Below are positions 1 to 5,129 of a stretch of 5,129 bases of DNA, piece after piece; position 1 is the stretch's first letter, and each line of letters begins with the position of its first letter. This DNA comes from FW021-bin31 sp964422465 (GTDB taxonomy: Bacteria; Bacteroidota; Bacteroidia; Chitinophagales; Chitinophagaceae). A program made the translations under genes and the position numbers. Where the stretch lies: positions 1 through 5,129 of the forward strand of contig CAYRBD010000157.1 in assembly GCA_964422465.1 (NCBI GenBank). Reading direction: 5' to 3'. A model generated the notes under the pieces. That model saw nothing but the letters and a program-made list of their open reading frames with translations, was not told where the DNA came from and did no database searches.

Positions 1-747
1 GATGATGAAGTACATTGTATTGAAAGTCTGGTGATTCACCTCAATACTTTATTTCCTAAAATGAATATTGTTTATAAAACCAATAAGGTACAGGAAGCGC
101 TCAGCCAACTCCCCATACAGTCTATTGATCTGCTTTTTCTGGATGTAGAAATGCCGGGATTGAATGGATTCCAGTTGCTCGATCAACTACCCAATCGCAA
201 TTTTGAGGTTATTTTCACAACTGCCTATAGCCAGTATGCGGTTCAGGCATTTAAAGCCAAAGCCATTAATTATTTATTAAAACCCATTGATGAGCAGGAG
301 CTCAAAGAGGCGGTAGAGGAATGGGAAAAACTGGCTTCAACAAAGAAGAACCCCACTCAGTATCTGGACGAACTTTTAGCACATTTAAAAAAAGAGGGTA
401 TTTTAAAAAGCAAAATATCAGTCCCCGTATCCGATGGATATGAATTCATAGAGGTGCCGGATATCATGTATTGTCAAAGTCAGAGTAATTATACAACTCT
501 CTTTCTTTTCGGAGGCAATAAAATAGTAATTAGCAAAACCCTGAAAGAAGTAGAAAACACACTGGAAAGATTCTTTTTCATCCGGATACATCAATCTTAC
601 TTGGTTAACCCCAATTACATAAAAAAATACAACCGCAACGATGGCGGGTATTTAACCATGCAGGACAACGAACAAATACCGGTCAGCCACCAGAAGCGTA
701 CGTTAATCACTGGGCTTTTTGAAGCCATAAAGAAGAATAAATATTGA
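1..747 (+). CDS. LytTR-family response regulator (5' partial)
   Basis: This is a two-component response regulator that would bind DNA and control transcription when phosphorylated by a partner histidine kinase, in the cytoplasm. The reading frame is open from base 1. The first codons give Asp-Asp-Glu, the acidic cluster at the start of a receiver domain, so only about 5-9 residues are missing and the GTG at 31 is not the real start. Numbering from base 1 (248 residues), the receiver spans about 1-110: phospho-acceptor Asp48 in LFLDVEMPG, switch Thr74 in FTTAY and Lys94 in LLKPID. A linker (about 111-137) leads to a LytTR DNA-binding domain at about 138-237, with the family signature RIHQSYLVN (195-203) and PVSHQKR (227-233). 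The cognate kinase is usually adjacent and would lie to the left. The target genes cannot be told from this sequence. The family call is firm. Confidence 0.95.
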   Translation, partial: DDEVHCIESLVIHLNTLFPKMNIVYKTNKVQEALSQLPIQSIDLLFLDVEMPGLNGFQLLDQLPNRNFEVIFTTAYSQYAVQAFKAKAINYLLKPIDEQELKEAVEEWEKLASTKKNPTQYLDELLAHLKKEGILKSKISVPVSDGYEFIEVPDIMYCQSQSNYTTLFLFGGNKIVISKTLKEVENTLERFFFIRIHQSYLVNPNYIKKYNRNDGGYLTMQDNEQIPVSHQKRTLITGLFEAIKKNKY

Positions 748-762
748 GTACTTTGGAGGGGA

Positions 763-1947
763 TTACTCCGCCAGCATCCGGGTGGCCAGATAAGCCATCA
801 CTCCCATTCCAATTTCGATAGCCTGCTCGTCAATATTAAAAGTCGGAGTATGTACATTGGAGGTAATACCTTTTTCCTTATTGCCAACTCCCAGACGGTA
901 AAAGCAGGCCGGTATTTCTTGTGAATAAAAAGAGAAATCCTCCCCTCCCATTCTTTTAGCTATTGTTTCTACCTTTTCTTTCCCCATAAACTCTTCTGCA
1001 AAAAAGCGGGCCTTTTGAGTGACTGCTTCATCGTTAATCAGACAGGGGTAACCGGGCGGGATTTCAATCTCCACCTCGGCACCCATTCCTTCGGCAATAG
1101 AACGCACTTCCTTCCTGATGATATCATGGGCTTTAAAACGCCAGGTTTCATCCATTGCACGAAAGGTGCCTAGTAATTTCACCTCTGAAGGGATCACGTT
1201 GGTGGTATGTCCGCCATTAAAAGAACAAATGGAAAATACAGAAGGGGTAAAAGGATTTTTGTTTCTGCTGACCAATTGTTGCAGGGCCACTACAATATGG
1301 GAGGCAATCAGAATAGTATCTGCCGTCAGGTGGGGCGATGCAGCATGTCCACCCTTCCCCCGAACCGTAATATAAACCTCATCGGCTGAGGCCATAGCGA
1401 TGCCCGGGCGAAACCCCAACCGGCCTACTTCCAGTTCCGGTTGCACATGCAAACCCAATATGGCTTCGGGTTTTGGATTCTCCAAAGCGCCATCCCGAAT
1501 CATCAAACTCGCACCCCCCGGCGCTTTTTCTTCCCCCGGTTGAAAAATAAGCTTGATGGTTCCTTCAAAATCCGCCTCCAGCTCTTTCAAAATTTTCGCA
1601 GCTCCCAGCAGGCAGGTGGTATGTACATCGTGGCCGCAGGCATGCATTACCCCTTCATTTTGAGAGCGATAATCCACTTCATTGGCTTCGGTAATCGGCA
1701 GGGCGTCCATGTCCGCCCGCAAGGCTATAATTCTTTTATCCGGATTCTTCCCTCTGATCAACGCTACAACACCGGTATCGGCAACCGGGGCACGAAAAGG
1801 GATATCCCATTCTGAAAGCTTTTTTTTGACAAATTGAGCAGTTTCATATTCCTGATAAGAAAGTTCCGGGTGAGCATGAAGGTGCCGACGTACTTTTATA
1901 AATTCCGGGGCCAGCGCCTGTGCCAGTTGCTTAATCTTGTGTTCCAT
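763..1947 (-). CDS. M20-family metallo-amidohydrolase (M20D type: N-acyl-amino-acid / hippurate hydrolase-like)
   Basis: This predicted metal-dependent amidohydrolase hydrolyses an amide bond in N-acyl amino acids or related small conjugates. The exact substrate cannot be read from the sequence. It is full length for the family (394 aa). The catalytic domain shows RADMDALP (77-84), MHACGHD with likely metal ligands Cys104 and His106, FQPGEE with Glu139/Glu140, LGLHVQP with His167, GGEDFSFY (334-341) and a late HTP with His366. The inserted dimerisation (lid) domain runs from about 188 to 295 and contains GKGGHAASPH (197-206), TNVIP (249-253) and GTFRAMD (260-266). The Cys ligand and the late His are typical of the M20D subgroup (hippuricase, IAA-amino-acid hydrolase relatives). 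No signal peptide is visible, so it is probably cytoplasmic. The ATG at 1947 lies inside the end of the SPOR gene (17-bp overlap), after an A-rich stretch (AAAAAGAAAC) rather than a clear Shine-Dalgarno, which suggests translational coupling. All expected catalytic residues are present. Confidence 0.93.
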   Translation of the reverse strand: MEHKIKQLAQALAPEFIKVRRHLHAHPELSYQEYETAQFVKKKLSEWDIPFRAPVADTGVVALIRGKNPDKRIIALRADMDALPITEANEVDYRSQNEGVMHACGHDVHTTCLLGAAKILKELEADFEGTIKLIFQPGEEKAPGGASLMIRDGALENPKPEAILGLHVQPELEVGRLGFRPGIAMASADEVYITVRGKGGHAASPHLTADTILIASHIVVALQQLVSRNKNPFTPSVFSICSFNGGHTTNVIPSEVKLLGTFRAMDETWRFKAHDIIRKEVRSIAEGMGAEVEIEIPPGYPCLINDEAVTQKARFFAEEFMGKEKVETIAKRMGGEDFSFYSQEIPACFYRLGVGNKEKGITSNVHTPTFNIDEQAIEIGMGVMAYLATRMLAE

Positions 1948-2416
1948 GTTTCTTTTTAAACTGATATAGCAATTCTTTGGGGTCTATATCTATGCGGTCC
2001 CGTATGGTAAAAACCCCATTGGGGAAGTAGGGTTCTAACTCTTCCTGCAACGCATGAGCACTATCCTTTTGTAAAAAATCACCAACCCGTACTCTGAAAT
2101 AGGGAGACTGATACTCCAGATGAGTACTATATTGTGGGAACAGCCGCATTAGCTTGGCACGGGCATCGTTAGCCGCAGCCCGGTTGGAGGTACTAATCAC
2201 CTGAACACGATAACCCATTATGTTTTTTAAAGCCAGGGTATTCAGGTAACGTTGTTTCTGAATAAGCAAATCAATGCGTGAGTCCTTAATAACATAGGCA
2301 TCGGCGCTACTATTAAAGGTTACAGGATTTTCAACCTGTGCCTGCGAGGCAAAGGTAATCAGGCAAAGAAGGCTGCAACTAAAACCATAAATTAATTTCC
2401 GGAATGAGAATTTCAT
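1931..2416 (-). CDS. Small secreted SPOR-domain protein
   Basis: This 161-aa exported protein is expected to sit in the periplasm and bind peptidoglycan. Residues 1-27 form a Sec signal peptide: a basic start (MKFSFRK), a hydrophobic core (about 9-22) and a likely cleavage near ASQA-Q. The cysteines at 14 and 18 do not fit a lipobox, so a soluble protein is more likely than a lipoprotein. After a charged segment (about 39-66, containing DSRIDLLIQKQ), a SPOR domain covers about 68-142, from GYRVQVIS through the central YFRVRVGDF (106-114) to FTIRDRI. SPOR domains in general bind glycan strands stripped of stem peptides, often at division sites; that role here is by family analogy. The ATG at 2416 is 9 bp after the deoC stop, with no evident Shine-Dalgarno, and the 3' end overlaps the amidohydrolase start by 17 bp. 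Its specific cellular job is unknown. Confidence 0.85.
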   Translation of the reverse strand: MKFSFRKLIYGFSCSLLCLITFASQAQVENPVTFNSSADAYVIKDSRIDLLIQKQRYLNTLALKNIMGYRVQVISTSNRAAANDARAKLMRLFPQYSTHLEYQSPYFRVRVGDFLQKDSAHALQEELEPYFPNGVFTIRDRIDIDPKELLYQFKKKHGTQD

Positions 2417-2425
2417 AAGTTCGTT

Positions 2426-3079
2426 TTATTTTGCCTGGTTCATAATTTCTACACTGGAGCTACACCCCAGACGCGAAGCGCCCGCCGCTATCAATTCTTT
2501 AGCAAAGTCAAGAGTACGAATTCCTCCTGCTGCCTTTATCAGGATAGAAGCCGGCAGATGTTTTCTCATGATTTTTACCGCCTCCACAGAGGCTCCTTTT
2601 TCTGCAAACCCGGTGGAAGTCTTTAAAAAATGAACGCCGGCATCCGCATATAACTTACAACAACTAATAATTTCGTTTTTACTAAGAAGACCACTCTCTA
2701 TAATTACCTTTAATATTCCTCCGCGCTCTTTTATTGGTTTCAAAAGGACATTTACTTCTTCCATCAGATAATCCCAGTCGCCATTTTTCAATGCCGCAAG
2801 ATTTAATACCATATCTATCTCATCAGCGCCATCTGCCAAGGCCTCTTCCGTTTCTTTTCTCTTTGCCGCTATAACCGAATAACCCAAAGGGAAACCTACA
2901 ACTGTTGCTACCTCCACTTTACTCTCTTTTAAGAACGCTTTAGCAGAACTCACGTAATAGGGCGGAACACAAACAGCCTTAAATTGGTACTCCTCAGCCT
3001 CCCTGCATAATTTTTCAATATCCTGCCGTGTGGTAACCGGCTTTAACGCGGTGTGGTCTATATAGGAGGCGATGTTCAT
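2426..3079 (-). CDS. deoC: Deoxyribose-phosphate aldolase
   Basis: DeoC cleaves 2-deoxy-D-ribose 5-phosphate into acetaldehyde and glyceraldehyde 3-phosphate, the last step of deoxynucleoside breakdown, in the cytoplasm. From ATG 3079 the product is 217 aa, a normal size for this class I TIM-barrel aldolase. It begins MNIASYIDHTALKP, where the family usually begins. Key residues are Cys37 in CVPP, Asp89 in DEIDM (the acid/base Asp), the Schiff-base Lys153 in FLKTSTGF, Lys182 in IKAAGGIR, and a C-terminal phosphate-binding GCSSS (205-209). An in-frame ATG at 3103 would add eight residues (MEKQPKRN), and the frame stays open to an ATG at 3148. Both overlap the secA end and add non-conserved sequence, so I chose 3079, 7 bp after the secA stop. 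The 3103 start remains possible. Enzyme identity is near certain; the exact start is less so. Confidence 0.95.
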   Translation of the reverse strand: MNIASYIDHTALKPVTTRQDIEKLCREAEEYQFKAVCVPPYYVSSAKAFLKESKVEVATVVGFPLGYSVIAAKRKETEEALADGADEIDMVLNLAALKNGDWDYLMEEVNVLLKPIKERGGILKVIIESGLLSKNEIISCCKLYADAGVHFLKTSTGFAEKGASVEAVKIMRKHLPASILIKAAGGIRTLDFAKELIAAGASRLGCSSSVEIMNQAK

Positions 3080-3086
3080 GTTACGT

Positions 3087-5129
3087 TTAGGCTGTTTTTC
3101 CATGACAATGTTTATATTTTTTTCCACTGCCACAAGGACAAGGATCATTCCTGCCTACCTTAGGGCCAACGCGTACGGGTTCTTGTTTTACGGGCTCGCT
3201 GTTGTCATAATATTCGTCCTCATCATATCCACCAGATCCTGCCGGAGCACCTGCATACTGTTCTTTCCGCATCCGCATTTTACTCATGTCGGTCTTCTTC
3301 TCATGCCCTTCTTTGATCCGTTGAGGTTCATTCTCCGCCACCGGGATAGCCGCTTTACAAAGAAATGAAATAATCTCCAGGTTAGTTTGTATCACCATCT
3401 CCCGGAAAACACCAAAGGCTTCTACCTTATAAACAACCAGCGGATCTTTCTGCTCATAAACTGCACTTTGAACAGATTGTTTTAATTCATCCATTTCCCG
3501 GAGATGTTCCTTCCAGGATTCATCTATAAATGCTAGGGTCACATTTTTCTCCAGGGCTTTTATCAACTCTTTGCCATCGGTCTTTATAATTTCATCCAAA
3601 TCGGCGAGTACGTTCAATCCCTTTATCCCATCTGAAAAAGGCACTGATATATTTTCAACCCGGTCTCCCTGGTCTTCTTTTATTCTCTTAATAATGGGAA
3701 GCGTTCGTTTGGCAATTTCTAAAGATTTGCGATCATAGTTTTCGCGTGCCTCGCGATAAAGGCGGTCTGTTAATGTATCTTCATCCTTATCTTCCAATTC
3801 TTCTGCGGTAATAGCAGTATCCAGCCCAAGATAGCGGATCACTTCCAACTTAAAGCCTTCATAATCTTCATTGTTCTTATGTGCAGTAACCAGATTAGAA
3901 GCCACATCATAAAAGGCATTATCTATATCCAGGGCAAGCCTTTCTCCAAATAGGGCATGACGACGTCGGTCATAAATCACCGTACGTTGTTTATTCATGA
4001 CATCATCATAATCCAGAAGACGCTTACGAATACCAAAGTTGTTTTCCTCTACTTTTCTCTGGGCGCGTTCAATGGATTTGGAAATCATCCGGTGTTGAAT
4101 AACCTCTCCTTCTTTATAGCCCATTCGGTCCATCAGCCCGGCAATTCGCTCCGAGCCAAACATGCGCATCAGATCATCTTCAAGAGAAACAAAAAATTGT
4201 GAAGATCCGGGATCACCCTGACGCCCTGCACGGCCTCTCAACTGCAAATCTACACGCCGGCTGTCATGCCGCGAGGTACCCAGAATGGCGAGCCCACCGG
4301 CATCTACAACGCCTTCGCCCAATTTAATATCCGTACCACGACCGGCCATATTGGTTGCTATTGTTACATTACCGGCAATGCCTGCCTCTGCTACTACCTG
4401 CGCTTCACGCTGATGTTGCTTGGCATTCAATACATTATGGGAGATTTTCTCAAATCGCAACATCTTACTCAGCAATTCAGAAACTTCCACCGAAGTAGTC
4501 CCCACCAGTACCGGTCGTTTTTGTTCAACCAGTTCTTTAATGTTATCAATAACAGCCCTGTATTTTTCTCTTGCTGTTTTATAAACTACATCTTCGTTAT
4601 CTTCCCGGACAACAGGGAGGTTGGTCGGTATTTCAACTACATCCAATTTATAGATTTCCCAAAGCTCACCCGCCTCCGTAGAAGCCGTACCCGTCATACC
4701 GGCAAGTTTGTGATACATGCGGAAATAATTCTGCAACGTAATGGTAGCAAACGTCTGCGTAGCAGCTTCCACCTTCACATCCTCTTTGGCCTCAATAGCT
4801 TGATGCAGCCCGTCAGAATAACGCCGTCCTTCCAGAATACGGCCGGTTTGCTCATCCACAATCTTAACCTTTCCATCCATCACCACGTATTCATCATCTT
4901 TTTCAAATAAGGCATAAGCTTTCAGCAACTGCTGCATGGAATGAATTCTTTCGCTTTTTACCGAAAAGTCCTGCAGAAGTTCATCCTTCTTTTTTAATTT
5001 CTCTTCGGCGGAAAGCGCTGAATTCTCAACCTCCGCAATCTCCGAACCAATGTCCGGCATGATGAAAAAGGAAGGGTCTTCTCCCGAAGCGGTGATCATC
5101 TGAATCCCCTTGTCTGTAAGGTCCACCGT
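3087..5129 (-). CDS. secA: Preprotein translocase ATPase SecA (5' partial, C-terminal two thirds)
   Basis: SecA is the ATPase motor that drives unfolded preproteins through the SecYEG channel. The frame is open to the window edge, which falls early in the preprotein cross-linking domain (PPXD); the first nucleotide-binding domain with Walker A and B is outside. The GTG at 5126 is internal and not the start. Numbering from that codon (679 residues): the end of the PPXD includes GRRYSDGLHQAIEAKE (100-115), then LAGMTGTA (141-148), motif VLVGTTSVE (206-214), TIATNMAGRGTDIKLG (255-270) and the arginine-finger motif LRGRAGRQGD (296-305). The helical scaffold carries DESWKEHL (535-542). A charged, Tyr-rich linker (about 600-655) leads to the C-terminal zinc-binding tail, VGRNDPCPCGSGKK followed by YKHCH, with ligands Cys663, Cys665, Cys674 and His675. 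Bacteroidota proteins are roughly 1000-1100 aa, so about 350-430 residues are missing. The TAA at 3087 is 7 bp before the preferred deoC start. Confidence 0.98.
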   Translation of the reverse strand, partial: TVDLTDKGIQMITASGEDPSFFIMPDIGSEIAEVENSALSAEEKLKKKDELLQDFSVKSERIHSMQQLLKAYALFEKDDEYVVMDGKVKIVDEQTGRILEGRRYSDGLHQAIEAKEDVKVEAATQTFATITLQNYFRMYHKLAGMTGTASTEAGELWEIYKLDVVEIPTNLPVVREDNEDVVYKTAREKYRAVIDNIKELVEQKRPVLVGTTSVEVSELLSKMLRFEKISHNVLNAKQHQREAQVVAEAGIAGNVTIATNMAGRGTDIKLGEGVVDAGGLAILGTSRHDSRRVDLQLRGRAGRQGDPGSSQFFVSLEDDLMRMFGSERIAGLMDRMGYKEGEVIQHRMISKSIERAQRKVEENNFGIRKRLLDYDDVMNKQRTVIYDRRRHALFGERLALDIDNAFYDVASNLVTAHKNNEDYEGFKLEVIRYLGLDTAITAEELEDKDEDTLTDRLYREARENYDRKSLEIAKRTLPIIKRIKEDQGDRVENISVPFSDGIKGLNVLADLDEIIKTDGKELIKALEKNVTLAFIDESWKEHLREMDELKQSVQSAVYEQKDPLVVYKVEAFGVFREMVIQTNLEIISFLCKAAIPVAENEPQRIKEGHEKKTDMSKMRMRKEQYAGAPAGSGGYDEDEYYDNSEPVKQEPVRVGPKVGRNDPCPCGSGKKYKHCHGKTA

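Noticed and set aside
746..768. A possible terminator hairpin at the convergent gene ends (GAGTA paired with TACTC, 13-nt loop; or GGAG with CTCC).
   Set aside because: The stems are only 4-5 bp and mutually exclusive. There is no T tract on the + strand side and only a mixed T-rich stretch on the - strand side. It is too weak to call a terminator.
1441..1815. A 124-codon open frame on the + strand, opposite the amidohydrolase gene.
   Set aside because: The opposite strand encodes intact M20 catalytic motifs here. The + strand product has no family features and no supporting start context.
1820..1827. An A8 tract in the amidohydrolase (Lys41-Lys43) containing a dnaX-like A AAA AAG heptamer in phase; a similar A7 tract at 387-393 in the regulator gene.
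   Set aside because: A -1 shift in the M20 gene would only yield a short truncated product, and no stimulatory structure is obvious. Such tracts are expected from Lys codons in moderately AT-rich genes.
2363..2377. Cysteines in the SPOR protein signal peptide as possible lipoprotein lipidation sites.
   Set aside because: The residues before Cys14 (GFS) and Cys18 (SLL) do not fit the lipobox, and a standard signal peptidase I site follows near ASQA.
3072..3368. A 98-codon + strand frame with hydrophobic stretches that might suggest a small membrane protein.
   Set aside because: It runs antisense to the secA tail and the deoC start. The hydrophobicity comes from the complement of Lys/Glu-rich codons, and nothing supports real expression.
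4266..4910. A 214-codon open frame on the + strand, antisense to secA.
   Set aside because: It lies wholly inside well-conserved secA coding sequence. Its translation is rich in Phe, Ile, His and Asn with no recognisable domain, as expected for an antisense shadow.

Overview
The window looks like ordinary chromosomal DNA from a member of the Bacteroidota, most likely near the Chitinophagaceae/Sphingobacteriia. That placement is an inference. It rests on the SecA, which has the long PPXD, the short loop after motif V and the extra segment before the scaffold motif that I associate with this phylum. It also rests on the DeoC that begins 'MNIASYIDHT', a small secreted SPOR protein with a Bacteroidota-style N-terminal region, a LytTR response regulator, and A-rich start regions without clear Shine-Dalgarno sequences. 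Coding density is close to complete: no non-coding gap exceeds 15 bases.

Layout. On the + strand, bases 1-747 hold a LytTR-family response regulator that lacks only its first few codons. It converges, across a 15-bp gap, on a four-gene run on the - strand that fills the rest of the window. In transcription order this run is secA (C-terminal two thirds, 5129 to 3087), deoC (3079 to 2426), a signal-peptide-bearing SPOR-domain protein (2416 to 1931) and an M20-family amidohydrolase (1947 to 763). The junctions are 7 bp, 9 bp and a 17-bp overlap, so the four genes are probably co-transcribed, with the last two likely translationally coupled.

How the genes relate. SecA is the ATPase motor for Sec-dependent export. 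The SPOR protein has a Sec-type signal peptide and would itself be exported to bind peptidoglycan. DeoC is a cytoplasmic aldolase of deoxynucleoside catabolism. The M20 enzyme is a cytoplasmic metal-dependent amidohydrolase of unknown substrate. No single pathway joins all four; the grouping looks like a housekeeping operon. The response regulator is probably the partner of a histidine kinase encoded to the left of the window.

I found no mobile element, CRISPR array, RNA gene, substantial repeat or convincing terminator, and no sign of an undescribed system. The observations below are modest: start-site ambiguity at the secA/deoC junction, a slippery A7 tract in the secA tail, the gene order, and lineage-type or individual differences in SecA.
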